Positions 21,865 through 34,541 of a stretch of DNA of 64,000 nt are shown here, piece by piece. The notes under the pieces were generated by a model that had not been told where the DNA came from, did not search any database, and was given only the letters and a program-made list of their open reading frames with translations. Both the position numbers and the translations under genes were made by a program. The stretch's first letter is position 1; the number at the start of each line of letters is the position of its first letter. The stretch covers positions 3,767,875 through 3,831,874 of the forward strand of contig NC_049909.1 of assembly GCF_001411555.2 (NCBI RefSeq), given 5' to 3'. Source of the stretch: Juglans regia (taxonomy: Eukaryota > Streptophyta > Magnoliopsida > Fagales > Juglandaceae).

Positions 21865-24800
21865 TGTAACGCCCCATTCTCATAGGTCTAGAGAGTTAGC
21901 TCATGTCAACTAAAATCATCTCCAATAACACATTTAAAATTACCCAGATTCTTCATAAAATATTAGCTTAGTTGTTCAACACATGTTCCTCCATAGGGAC
22001 ACAAAAGAAGTATCTCAATAACATATATTTTAGTTTTTACAAAGATTCAAAAATATCCATGACTCAAAATACCAAAGTAACATAAAATATCAACATTACC
22101 AAAAAGACTCTCCAAAAAATTCTTGTACTAATTCTAACTATAGTACTTATTGGGGATAGAGAGAGAACCTCCTCCTTCTCTCTAAAAAAAAAAACACCTC
22201 AATCTTGAAACTAGCTTGAGGGGGAGGAGCCGCCTCCCCCTCCCTTCCCTCTTGCTTTTTTTGTCTTTATCCGCTAGGTTTTATTTTGTTTTGTTTTGTT
22301 TGTGTTTTCAGGGATAATAATAGAAGACACTGCTATGGGTTTTCGGTAGATTTGGCACCATCCACCGATGGTAGCAGTGTGTGCGCATCCATCCCACAAT
22401 GTTTGTGCTGGTACTAGTTTCGACAGGGGCATGGGTGGGCAGACTGGCACCATCCACCGATGCAGATTGCGACGCCTGATAGGTTGAGTAGGGGTGGCAG
22501 CGGGTGGTGGCTGAGAGCGAAAGGGTGGGCAGGGGTAGGGGTGGTGGCGGCATGAGATCGGTAGGAGCATCGGTGGGTCGTTTGTGCAGATGGGCAGAGG
22601 TGGCTCGACGGCAGGGGCAGAGGAATCGGTGGAGGGGGTCACGGGTCGACGGTCTACAGAGGAATCGGTGGAGGGGGCAACGCAGGATGGTGAAGAAGAA
22701 AAAATTAAAAATTAAAAAAAATTAAAAAAAAAAAGAAAAGAAAAAGAAAGGGCAGCGGCAGCAGTTTAAGATGTAACGCTAATAGCAGTGTCTTTTTCAG
22801 TCTGTGTCTTTTTACTTTTCCATGTACTTCATGTTTGGTGTTGTTTACAATAAATAGAAATAGGCTATTGGATTTTTTTGAGTCCATAGTAGTAGAGTTC
22901 CGATCCTCCTTTGGGACGAGGTGGAGTGATAGTACTTTTCCTCTTTGAGAGGACGGAGGGTGATAGCACTCTTTTTTTTAGAGGGGTTATTTAGTTGTGT
23001 TTTTACAGGACACTATTCTCTCGGACAAACCGGATGGTTTGTTTAGGAGAAAATTTACAAAAGTTAAGGCAATGTCCTTCATAAAAAAATTTGTGTGCGG
23101 GGGATGGATGACATTTGTAACTTCGAATTCATTGAATGACATGAAGTCTATTTCCATAAAAAATAAAATAAATCTTGTACTCTAAGGCACTTAATCTTCT
23201 ACGATCATCAAAACTTGCTAATACTTGCTATTCTTGACTTCCAGGTGATGCATCAAAATTATCTTAAAAATGTTGTGAAGATAAGGGGTGAGTTATCAAT
23301 AACTCAGTAAGTAGAGAACATATACTAGTAATCAAATATGAGCATTTACAGAGTTCAAAATGCAGAATCAGAACATGTTATCAAAAATATCAGAGCAAAA
23401 GTTCAAAAATATTATTCAAAATCTCTTTGGCACAGCATAACTGAAACATTATATCAGAACAAAATTTCATGTTTAACCTCAGCAGTAGGGTTGTACAAAC
23501 CCCGGCGATCAAATGAATAGAAACAGAATGTGAACCTTCCCCTTATTATTCTCAGAGCCAAATATGTGCTCACAAGAAAGACCACGCAGAAAATCACTTT
23601 GTTTCCAAAGTGGGTGCATTAGAACAGAAAAGTTGGTATCAACCCAAACAGAGGTCACAATTTTACACCCATAGTAAAGTCAGAACAGAACAGAAACAGA
23701 CTATCATGGCAGAGGTTTTAGAAATCACATCATATCATATCAAAGTACATAATAATTTCAGAACAGAACAGAATCAGATCACAAAAATATAATTTATTCA
23801 CAAATTTTCATATTCACTCTTTTCTGCACAGTTCAAAAATAAAATGCCAAAATAAGCTCATGTCTTCTTCACCAGTCATGCTAGAAAATATTTGATTCTT
23901 ATACAAAATTTCATGAGTAATGTCGAACAAATAATTAAAGTTGTTTCAAATTTTTTTCATAACAAAACATGCATATTTTTCCGAAATTGACTTCAATCGA
24001 TTTTATTTTTATACAAAGTCTAATATAAGAACTCCCGCTTACATGAACTTTTTAGCTTTTCAGAATATCTTCACAGCATCGCCAAATCAATATCAATAGT
24101 CACTATAGAAAATTCATGTAACTTGAATAAACCTCCAATTGAGCAGTTACTTCGTAATTACACCTGAAATACCTATTTTAATACCTCAAAACTTAAAATT
24201 TCTTAACTCTAAAATACTATCAGTTTCTAAATTAATCAATATTCACTTAATTTCTCCAACGACGATAATAAATTATGAATTATGTACTACTAAAATCTAA
24301 TTATAAAAATTTAATATCAATTAATATAATTTAAAAATCTTAAATATTTTCTGCTAAACAATTTTTTGGACTAGTTTAAATTGAACTGAAGTCGTCTTAA
24401 AATAACACAACAATTTTCTACAGTGAAGTTTAGGTCCATCATAAAACAACCCCAACGAAAAATATAATTAAAACACCTTATGATTTAGATTGAAACTTAG
24501 AGGGTAAGATTGTAAAATCGTAAAACAGTTTTCTCCCTTAAAAAGCTTTACGTAAACAATGCAAAAGAAAATCATGTTCACTTACAAAGTGAGACCCAAG
24601 GCCGTGCGACGGAAGCTCACCGTGAGGTAGGGAGTTGTGACGGAGTAGGGTGAGTGGGAGGTGGCTGACCCGACGGCTGAACACAGAGAAAAAAAAGACA
24701 GAGTGATGAGCGAGAGAAACCAAGTGATGAGAGAAAGAGAGTCTGAGAATGGAGATCGGAGAGGGGACCGTGAGCACAGTTAGAAGAATTGAGATGGCTA

Positions 24801-25115
24801 ATTCAATTGAATTCAGCTCTACGTATGTCTTTGTATTTATAACGATAGATGAGAATATACAGATAAGGTAAAGCATTTGAAATACAAAGTTTTAAATGTT
24901 ACAACAACTAGATAAACATCAAGTAGATAAAATAACAGCTATTTCTCCTAAACTTTCTGCAATACTTTCGAAACTACTCTAGACTCCTCAGAGCCTATTA
25001 CGTGATGTATATCTTGTCTAACATCCTCTCGCAAGTTGATGGGGAGGGACCGAAGTATCAACTTGTCTCTAAGCAATAAGAAACGAGAAGAAGATAGTCA
25101 TTTGGTGAAAATATC

Positions 25116-27061
25116 TTAAGGTTGATCATAAGTGGGAATATAATGAGCTTGTACATCTTTGTTCAGAATTTTCTCACGAATGAAGTGATAATCCACTTCA
25201 ATGTGTTTCGTTCGAGCATGAAATACAGGGTTGAAGGATAAAGCTAAGGCTCCAATGTTGTCAACCCACAAACAAGGAGCAGAAGTAAGTGGAATTCGAA
25301 GTTCACGAAATAGCATACTCAACCAATTGAGTTCAGCTACTGTGAGAGACATGGATCAGTACTTAGTTTCAGTACTTGATCTGGCTACAACATGTTGTTT
25401 CTTAGCAGCCCATGAAATCAAGCAGGGACCAAGATAAATAGCATAACTCGTTGTTGACTTTCGATCATCAGGGCTACCAGCCCAATCGGAATCACAGAAG
25501 CCATGGAGTTGAAGAGATCCCTTTGTGAATTGAAGATCAAATTGAGGAGTTCCTTTTAGATACCTTAATACACGTTTAGCAGCAGTGAGATGAACTGAGG
25601 TGGGACAATGCAAGAATTGGCAAAGTTGGTTGACACTATAAGAGATATCGGGTCTAGTCAAGGTAAGGTATTGTAAAGCAACTACCATTGTGCGATATTC
25701 TGTCGGACCAGATAGAGGTTCACCAGAAAACTTGGAAAGTTTGCTACCTGAACAACAAGGACTGGATGTCGGTTTGGCACCAACCATTTTAGTGCGATGA
25801 AGAAGATCTGTCACATATTTGCCTTGATGAAGATGAATGACATCAGGAGTGTGGGTGACTTGAATGCCCAAGAAAAATGAGAGTGCACCAAGGTCTTTGA
25901 CTGCAAATTCATGGCTTAGTGTAGAAATCAATTTAGAAATAGCAGTAGAAGAATTGCTGGTGACTATTATATCATTACATAAATAAGAACATGAATGCAT
26001 ATCTTATGATAATGGAAGGTAAATAAAGAAGTGTCAACATTTGAACCAACAAAACCAAGATCCAATAATGAATGTGAGAGACGCATGAATCAGGCCCTAG
26101 GAGCCTATTTTAATCCATATAGGGACTTCTGAAGTTTACAAACGTAATCTGGATGTTGAGGGTCTTCAAATCCTTTAGGTTGTTCCATAAATACCTCTTC
26201 TTCAAGAAAACCATGGAGAAAAGCATTAGAGATGTCCAGTTGTCTAATGAACCAGTCATGATGTACTGCAAGAGCTAAGACAAGTCGTATAGTGGCTGGT
26301 TTGATAACAAGACTAAATGTCTCATTGAAATCAATGCCCAATTCTTGATCAAAACCTTTCGCCACAAGCCATGCTTTGTATCGATCAATGGAACCATCAG
26401 ATTTTTGTTTGAGTTTAAAAACCCATTTGTTTCGCACTACTGTCTTGGAAGCAGGTCGTGGACATAAAGTCCAAGTTTTATTGAGTAAGAGGGCGTTGAA
26501 CTCAGTTTGCATAGCATCACACCAGTGCTGATTCTTCACTGCTTGAGAGTGGGTTGTGGGTTATGAAGGAAGAGTAACGGTTGAGAGGGCTTGAAGAGGA
26601 TACTTGGTGGAATAAGAAACTTGGTAGTTAAGGAACTGTTTTGGTTTTAAGGAGTTTGTTTGGGACCTTGTCACCATTCGGGAAGGGAGGGAAGATAGAT
26701 GTTCTGAAGTGGAAATGTCAAGGGAAAGGGATGGAGGCAACGAAACAAGTGATGAATCGGAAGAATCTTCGAGGGTATGGTGATGAAAAGACTCCTCAGA
26801 GGCTGTTGGGACCACTGCAGAAGGCTGATTAGACGATGGTGAAGGTTGAGCATGATTGAGAATATCAGGAAAAATAGAAAGATCAATAGGAGAACCAAAG
26901 TTGGGAATAGACAAACCTGAGATAGATGGAGGTGTAGAACCAGGAGAGACAACTTCGGCAGGCCCAGTAAGCATAGGTGAATCTGGTGCAGTAAAATCCA
27001 GTTCATCAAACACCACATGACGTGAGATGTAACACGAGTGGTAGAAGGATCCAAGCAACAA
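25116..27061 (-). pseudogene. Copia reverse transcriptase and RNase H
   Basis: After a Ser/Pro-rich linker (27061-26560) the RVT_2 domain is readable at 26539-26105 (NKWVFKLKQKSDGS, LDISNAFLHG, QPKGFEDP, LYGLK). Just past this, the YVDD catalytic box is hit by a one-base loss at about 25973-25982. The frame recovers in VTSNSSTAIS and continues through the connection and RNase H (GFCDSDWAGSPDDRKST, 25520-25465) until a stop at 25356, after which VAELNWLSMLFREL and HIEVDYHFIREK complete the domain to 25116. Non-functional. Confidence 0.8.
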
Positions 27062-27267
27062 TATCCCTTTTGATTAGCACTATAGCCGAGAAAAATACAT
27101 TTCTTACTGCGATAACTTATGAGTGGTGTATGGGCGTAGGAGAGGATAACAAGTGCAGCCAAAAGTTTTAAGAATTGAATAATCGGGTTGCTTGTTGAAT
27201 AATTTAAAATAAGGAGAAACATTGCCAAGTACATGAGTAGGAAGATGATTTATAAGATAAACGGCAG

Positions 27268-28374
27268 TTAAGAAATCATCAACCCAATACCTAGATGGAA
27301 GTTTGGATTGTGCAAGAAGAGATAAACCAGTCTCAGTGATATATGTATGTGTTTTCTTTCAGAGATTCCATTTTGTTCAGATGTATATGGACATGTTAGG
27401 CGATGGAAGATACCATGTGTTTCAATAAATTCTTTGAATGTGGTTGAAATATATTCCCCTCCATTATCAGTTTGCAATTATTTTATCTTAGATGAGAATA
27501 AATTTTCAACCAAACACTTGAATTTAATAAAACACTTAGTAACATCAGATTTGTGATGCAATGGAAAGAGCCATGAAAAGCGAGAGAAATCATCAACAAA
27601 AATCAAATAGAATTTGCAACCACTTACAGACGATACTGGTGACGTCCATAAATTCGAATGAAATAAATTCAAAGGAGAGGTAGACCTACTAGTGGACTCA
27701 CGAAATGAAAGTTTGTGACTCTTGGCTATTTGGCAAGATTCACAAAGTTTACTTAATTTAGAAGATCCAGAAATAGACAATACAGAACTATTGAGTAATT
27801 GAGAAAGAATAGACTCAGAGGGGTGGCCTAATCTAGAATGCCAGACTTGAATTGGTGCTTTAACTCCTGGCAATACAGTGAAGGAGGGTGGGGAGACAGG
27901 CGTTGGTGGTGGCTTGTTGAACTGAAAGTTCTGCAAATAGATGGGGTAGAGACCTGCTTCACTCGACCCTTGAAGGAGTATCTCCTTGGTCTGCAAGTTT
28001 TTGACAATAAAGGAAGAGGTAGTGAGAATAAAATAACAATTGTTATCTTGACAGAAATTTTGAATGGATAATAAGTTAGAGGAAGCATGAGGACATCTTA
28101 AGATATTGTTAAGTAGAAACTTTGACTTGGAAGAAGAAAGGAGTGAAGAACCAGTATGAGTGATATGCAAACCTCCTCCATTACCAACTTTCACCATGTA
28201 TGCACCCTGATATGGTTGTTGCTGTAGAGTTAAGTTGTCAAGATCAGCAGTTATATGATTGGTGGCACCACTGTCCAGATACCATGGATGTTCCACCTCG
28301 TGAGAGACATTGGACTGGGCAGCGAGTGCTGCAAACTGAGATGGTGGATGAAGACCCTGGTAGGAAAAATTCAT
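27268..28374 (-). pseudogene. Copia protease and integrase
   Basis: The protease site reads WYLDSGATNHI near 28290, followed by the GAG-pre-integrase zinc motif (HSRLGHPSE...CESCQIAKSH, 27845-27710). The integrase core follows. Its first catalytic Asp is Asn in HSNLWTSP (codon 27654-27652); the second Asp survives in TDNGGEY (27475-27455) and the Glu in NGISERK (about 27360). A stop at 27478 separates the first and later core. Integrase would insert the DNA copy; this one should be inactive. Confidence 0.8.
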
Positions 28375-28858
28375 CCTTTGATAACAGTCAAGTGCCTGGT
28401 GACTTGTCTTCCCACAGATTTGATGGGGTTGTCGATTTGTAGAGAATAGTCTTTGATTAGTAGGGGGTTTTGAACCTAGCTGAGTGGATGGTATGGGAGA
28501 ATTGGTGGGAAACTTACCCTTTTGTTGAGAATAGTGTGGCTGCTGAAAGAACTTCTTCTTATGATACGACTGCTATTTTGGTTTTTGTGTGAAAAAGGCA
28601 ACACACACTACTATCTGCTGCAATATGTTTGGGTTGGGCATCAAGGAGTTGCTCATAATTAAGTAACTCAGCTTGAAAATCATCAAACCTTATAGCAATG
28701 TTACGTATTGCAAAGTTCAATGAAGTAATGAATGGGTGCTAATAGGGATTGAGGCCTCCCACTATATAGGAGATCAGATCCTCCTCATCTACATGTTTAC
28801 CAACTACTGCAAGCTGATCAGAGTAGCATTTAGCTGTTAATAAGTAGTCAGAGCAACT

Positions 28859-29281
28859 TCAAGACCCTTGGTTCAGAGTTTGAAGTTGTCTCTTGAGATG
28901 TGAGATTCGAGAACGAGAGTGAGGGGCAAATCTATTTGCCAAGGTGGTCCAAACTTGTCGAGAGGTGGTCAGTCCATAAACTGTAAACAAGACCTTCTCA
29001 GCTAATGTAGCATTCAACCATGCCAAAATAAATTGATCCTTTTTCTGCCATAGTAAATAGGTAGGATTTAGATCAAATGTTGTTTTCCCAGTATCATCAA
29101 CAAGAAATTGAGAAGGACAAGGTTCTGAGCCATCAACAATGCTCAGGAGATCATGGCTACGCAATACGGGAATGAACTGAGTAGTCCAATTGAGGTAATT
29201 GGTTTCATCGAGTATGACAGATACCAATGAGGTGATATTAGGAATAACAAAAGTAGGGGAGGAAGTACTTGAAGAGGCCAT
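28859..29281 (-). pseudogene. Copia Gag, N-terminal part
   Basis: The 140-residue frame has the UBN2-type copia Gag signature: LDETNYLNWTTQF, YLLWQKKDQFILAWL, VWTTLANRFAPHSRSRI. It starts at the ATG that reads MASSSTSSPTF and stops at 28859, before the usual zinc-knuckle region. Gag traces continue beyond the stop to about 28480 in broken frames. Gag would assemble the particle. Confidence 0.8.
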
Positions 29282-30848
29282 AGAGGAACGAGTGGGATGA
29301 GCTAGAGGGGCTCTGATACCAAGCTAGAAGAATTGAGATGGCTGATTCAATTGAATTTAGCTCTACGTATGTCTTTGTATTTATAACAATAGATGAGAAT
29401 ATACAGATAAGATAAAGCATTTGAAATACAAAGTTTTAAATGTTACAACAACTAGATAAGCATCAACTAGATAAAATAACAGCTATTTCTCCTAAACTTT
29501 CTGCAATACTTTCGGAACTGCTCTAGACTCCTCAGAGTCTGTTACGTGATGTATATCTTGTCTAACAAGCACGACATGAGCTTACCAAGCAAGAGCGGCG
29601 GTTTGGGGTGGCGTGAGGTGCCGGGCAACAGTTTCTGTGCAGTGTGGTGACGACGGGGTGGGGCTGGCGCTGTGTGATGGGTCCGAATGAGATGGGCACT
29701 GAGCTGTTGTTGCTCTATTTTCGGGAGCTAAAACAGGGAACAACTAGCTGGGTTTCCATGAGATGGGGGAGGGGTGGTGGTGTTGGTGGCTTCTGCCGTG
29801 AGTGGAAGACCTCGGCACGCTAGTTTCTCCTGAGTTAACGTGGGTCTCCGTTGCTAGATGTCATGTGTGGAGAAGTTTACTATTGTCTCCGAGTGAATAG
29901 AAACTGAGCTGTGGTGGAGCTGGGACAGTGTGGGTCGTTCATGGTGGTCTCATGGTTGACGCTAGGAGAAGTGGCTGCTGGACAGTAGGCCATGGTGGTT
30001 GGCTTATGGAGGTGCTAGGTGAGGAAGGATGAATGTGCATGATGTTGGTGATGCTACGGTGCGGAGGATGGCGTTCAGTGCAAATTTATTTTGTTTGGCC
30101 TCGGGTGCTAGCTGGTTAACAACATGAAGAAATTGTTTCACCGAAAAAATCTAGCGGTGGCAACCATAGTTATAGGAAGGAACACCCGTATAGTCTAACG
30201 TAAACGTGTTGTATATATAGTTGTCGTAAATGTGAGGGATAGAGAAAAAAAAATTAAGGTGGTAGTCATGAAAGATTTGTTTCATCGAAAGAACAATCAA
30301 GCCAGGCAGTGGAAAGTTTGCTTCGTCGTTGTTTCTAGAATACGTAAGGACGTGCATGGCAATTAGCATGCCGTGCATGCTGAGTATTGTGGTGGACTCG
30401 TCTACTTGAAAGAAATGTAGGTAGAAGATGCGGTGTGATTTACGTCCATGGGTTTAAATATATATAAGACAGTAGTTTAAGAAATGTTATCACAAAGGGG
30501 ACTCTGAAATTTTAACTTTAGCGTGCCTGAAATTGGACACTTTAATGAGCTTGAACTTGATAAATAAATTGAGCCATAATCCTCGTGTCCAAAATAAATC
30601 TCTCGTCCAACAATATCTTCTATGTTTAAAAAAATTTTCTTGGGCCAAGTTCTAATTATTCCGATCCCTTGGTTCGTGAATTTTTATTTGGGCCTTTGTC
30701 CAATCATTGAGCCCATTGAAATTCATACTCTGTTAAAATAAAGTTTTGACCCATAAGTTACTTTGAAATTACTCGTTAAAATTCAAATGAGTTTTTTTAT
30801 ACATAAGCCCAAAAATATTTAATAGACTTGGCTGGCCCTAGTGTTACA

Positions 30849-31833
30849 TTATCCCTAGATCTAATGCAAGTTTTTCTTTTCTATTATGACTTTGTGTCCC
30901 ATCGTGATTGAAAGAACATGGATAAGTGGCTTGTGGGATTGGCATGGTGAAAGGACTTTAATACCACCATAAGGGTTCGCGGGGTACCACCCTAGGCCTA
31001 GGTCATGGGGGTGCAAAAAATTCTGCCACTCAAGGCTCAAACTCCTTAGGCCTTAGGCTAGTTTATTAAAGACAGGAACGCCCACCTACTTATTATGAGG
31101 CAATTAGGATATTCACTCATTCAAAATGAGTGGATAACCCAAAGGTTCCGAGATTCAAATTTCAAATAGTGGGCAAGATAGTTAGTCTAGGTGATCCTAA
31201 GAAGGCAAGTCCTCTATTTAAATAATCCAGGTACGCTAATAAAAGTCTCTAGAATAATTGACTCTAAGAAGATTCATATTGTTACTGACATAAGCATCGG
31301 AGGGGCCTTGTTCAACCCCCCAAGCCATCTCGCTCTTTGGTTGTAGAAGAAAGGGAGTGCATAGCGGTGAAACATGTCCTTAACACATGGCATGAGGATA
31401 TCGAAGGCAAACTTCACGTAAATTTAAAAGCACATAGCACATAGATACAAGTTATCCCTTGAAATGAAAGAATCTAACTTTTTATGAACAAGGAAGTTGC
31501 AAATAATGTAACTATTGTTGATGCATTTTTTTAGAGGAATCAAAGTTTGACGGTTTGATTGAATGGTCCACAATGATGGCATAAGCGTTGATTCAGTGTT
31601 CAAATGTTCATCCATAAAAATAAAGAATAAATAAAGTACATGAAAAATAAATAAGAGAGACATATTTACATAATCGACATAAAAACTTACATCCATAGAG
31701 AGTCTAGGGAAAAATCTACTATGCTCGAAGATTGTACAATCTCTCATGGTGTCAACCATCTTTCAATACAATGGAAGTTGAAGAACGACTTTTTCCTTCT
31801 TCAAAGAGAAGAAGTCTATGTATAATTCCTATT
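30849..31833. other. Duplicated spacer at the right end of copy A; possible old LTR
   Basis: It aligns with 54437-55432 of copy B. No gene is recognised. On the minus strand, 31424-31759 has a 111-codon open frame, matched in part at 55010-55258, with TATTTATTTTTCATG-type T-rich sequence and a Gln/Ser-poor translation; it resembles a copia-type LTR end more than a protein. The duplication stops at ATTCCT (31829-31834), which marks one breakpoint. Confidence 0.55.
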
Positions 31834-32289
31834 TATACGACTAGGTTCAAGCATAGACATAAAACTCCTTCATGTTTTATGCATGCATAGATCTTCAATA
31901 TACCCTATAGCCGAAACCCACACACAAGCCATAAAACTCCTTATGTTTTATGCATAGATCTTCAATATACCCTATAGCGGAAACCCACACAAGCCAAAGA
32001 TGAATCTTTGGTGCATTTCCATCCAATCCCTTATCCTTGATCCATTTTTAAATGTTAAAACTCCTTCACATTTGAACACCTTCGCTCCATGGCTGAAACT
32101 ATCTTAACCTTAATACCAAAGTTTGTTTTACATTTTCACACACAAGCACATTATGCTTTCTAGGAATTGTTATATGTTTTTCGACACTTATTCTTTACCA
32201 GGAAAACGAAGGAAATAAAAATGGAGGAATAGAGTGGCTAGGCCAAAAGCTCACATTGCTCGACTCCTCCAAGACTTGATGTAGTGCCT
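31834..32289. other. Unique spacer with a short direct repeat
   Basis: No gene is seen. The unit beginning CATAAAACTCCTT and ending AAACCCACACAAGC occurs twice in tandem (31858-31929 and 31930-31995), with small indels. The stretch ends at TGCCT, the target-site repeat of the gypsy element. Confidence 0.65.
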
Positions 32290-33006
32290 TGTTAGAAGCT
32301 CAGATCGAAAGGGGATGGTGGAAGGAGACGATTTGAGCAATCTGTGGAAGAAGGGTTTCAGTCGGCAGAACATCATGCGAGAGAAAGATAAGTGTTGAGT
32401 TCGTGTGTTACAAGTGAAGTAAATGGGGAAGCTGATACGATGTCGTGTGACCAGGGAATTACGGTGTCATTTTCGAAGGAAGGAAGGTTGCATTTTTAGA
32501 GTTTAATTAAGTGTTGAGTTTTGAGGGAAGAGCAATACAGCGTCGTCTGGTTAAGTAGAGCTGCTGCTGACTTGTTGATTCCGTTACGCACACACCTGCT
32601 GCCTGAAGAAAGAATAGAATAAAAACAGTTATGAATTGTCTGTACTCTCTAACATCCATGACTATAAGGATGGAAGGAGGGGTGCTATTTTGTTTTATCT
32701 AAAAAGCATTGTATGAACGTACTATTGGAGGTTTAGGGACCCTTGAAGATCCCATAGCATTTCAAGCAATCAGTATTTCCATTTTTACTATCATTCTGTT
32801 CTTACTCCTTTTTCACTATCATTACTACATTACATTCCATTGTCATCCATTACATATAGCTAGAGTCATAACAATTGGTATCAAGTGCCGTCGATCCTAC
32901 CCATTCCTACCCAAACAAGTCCTACCAGAATACATCATTCAATCCCAAACCCAGAAAACACCACACAAACAACCAGCATCCAATATTCAACCCAGAAAAC
33001 ATCACC

Positions 33007-34541
33007 ATGGCCGAAAACACAAGATCCAAACACCAATATGAAGTCTTGCAGAATCAGTTGGAGACTCAGCAAAATGAAATCCTGGAATTGAAAACAGATG
33101 TTAGTACAGTGAAGAATGATGTCCAGGAAATTAAGGATATGTCACGTACCCTTTTTGCACAGCCACACAATCCACCCCTCCCCCAATCAACCCAGAAATG
33201 CCTCTGGAAGTGGAAAATCCAGATCCACGAAAGTTCAACCTCAGGGGAGTCAAACTTGATTTTCCTCATTTTCAAGGAGTTAATCCAGCTGCATGGCTTT
33301 TTAAAGTCAACCATTACTTCGAGTTTCACCAAATGCCACTAGCACAGAGGCTATTGATGGCCTCATACCACATGGAAGGCGATGCCCTCGTATGGTTCCA
33401 AAATGCTGCAGAGGGAGGATTCTGCCTTAATTGGGACACTTTTTGCAGATCATTACTCCTTCGTTTCGGGCCAACAGCATATGACGACCCCATGGAGGCA
33501 TTAATGAGACTCAAATAGACCAGCTTAGTGGCGGGATATATGGCAGAGTTTGAAACATTATCCAATCGTTTGAGGGGCCTATCGGATTTACATAAGTTGA
33601 GTTGTTTCCTCAGTGGCTTGAAGGACGAGATTCGCATCCCCATCCGCATGTTGAATCCTATGAACTTAAATGGAGCCTATGGATTAGCAAAAATGCAAGA
33701 AGAATACCATACCAGTACAAAGAAATTCAATAAACCAATGGTGGAAAAGATTGCTACACCAATAGAAGGAAATCCTTACTCCAAGGATAATTACAACAAA
33801 TGGAAGAAACCAGGGGGTTTTACTAAACCTGTAACCTCCATGCACATGGATGAGAAACGACGAAAATGGTTGTGCTATCATTGTGATGAGAAATGGAATC
33901 TAGCACACACTTGCAAGAACCCCAGAATTTATTTTTTGCAAGTGGATGAAGAAGTAGTAGATGAAGAGGAGAAGGAAGCTAGTGAGAAAGAGGAAGAAAA
34001 TAAGCACATACAGATCCTGTCCAGCAGCAAGGATGAACTGGAGATTTCCTTGGCTGCCATAGCTGGAACCCCGACAGTGCGCACTATGAGGTTGGTGGGA
34101 AGTATTAAAGGAGAGCAAGTGGTGATTCTACTAGACTCGGGCAGCTCACACAACTTTATAGATACTGCACTGGCCTCAAAATTGCAGCTACCAGTGGATT
34201 ATTTAGTAAATTTAAAGGTGAGGGTAGCAAATGGTCAAGGCCTAAACAGTGAAGGGTTGTGTCGAACCGTGCAATTGAAAGTGCAAGGTAACTTACTACA
34301 ATTTCCTCTACATTTATTAGAGCTAGCTGGTTGTGATATTGTTTTAGGGGTTCAATGGTTAGAAACCTTGGGCCCTATCATGTGGGATTTTTCCAAGTTG
34401 CTTATGAGTTTTATGTGGAAGGGGAAGACCATAGAATTTAAGGGGCTGAAATTGAGCCCTTCCGTGGTGGAGGATAGTGAGAAGACATTAAAAGCAACTA
34501 TAGCCAAAAGGGAAGGGAATTCTCTTACAAATTATGTGTGA
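33007..34541 (+). pseudogene. Gypsy Gag and protease
   Basis: Gag starts MAENTRSKHQYEVLQ at 33007 with a heptad-like coiled coil, changes frame near 33195, and continues with VKLDFPHFQGVNPAAWLFK and the Gag core (to about 33710). A TAG at 33516-33518 interrupts it. A zinc knuckle CYHCDEKWNLAHTC lies at about 33873-33914. An acidic Glu/Lys-rich linker precedes the aspartic protease, whose active site reads LLDSGSSHNFID at about 34126-34160. The frame closes at 34541, where RT begins in a different frame. Confidence 0.85.

Larger units (their letters stand above)
24778..29567 (-). mobile_element. Complete Ty1/copia retrotransposon (coding-defective)
   Basis: Two 246-bp LTRs (24778-25023 and 29322-29567) differ at about 11 positions counted by eye. 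The target-site duplication AGCAC is perfect (24773-24777 and 29568-29572). On the minus strand the primer-binding site TGGTATCAGAGCCCC lies at about 29319-29305 and a purine tract GCGAGAGGA just before the 3' LTR at 25023. Domain order is Gag, protease, integrase, RT, RNase H, which is the copia order. The LTR outer ends on one side read CTTCTAACT instead of ending CA. Stops and frameshifts break the polyprotein. It inserted into the solo LTR, so it is younger than that event. Confidence 0.9.
21865..30848 (-). mobile_element. Solo LTR, about 4.2 kb (large-LTR family, member 3), interrupted by a Copia element
   Basis: Outer ends read TGTAACGCCCCATTC at 21865 and CTAGTGTTACA at 30848. The empty site is seen in copy B at 54430-54440, where the flanking sequences join (GCCATATTATCCCTAGATC). 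ATTAT/TTAT flanks fit the target-site duplication. Subtracting the Copia element (24778-29567) leaves about 4.19 kb, close to member 2. The element lies in minus orientation: the word pair ACTTACTGAGT...CACCTGG of members 1 and 2 occurs inverted at 23240-23310. Only LTR sequence is recognised. It contains a G-rich block (22480-22690) and a GC-rich leader-like block (29570-30070). Confidence 0.8.

Noticed and set aside
31424..31759. 111-codon minus-strand frame, partly kept at 55010-55258
   Set aside because: The copy B version has indels that change the frame; the T-rich body looks like an old LTR and not a protein.
32709..33041. 110-codon plus-strand frame at the end of the gypsy 5' LTR
   Set aside because: It spans LTR, primer site and leader; Gag clearly begins at the ATG at 33007 in another frame.
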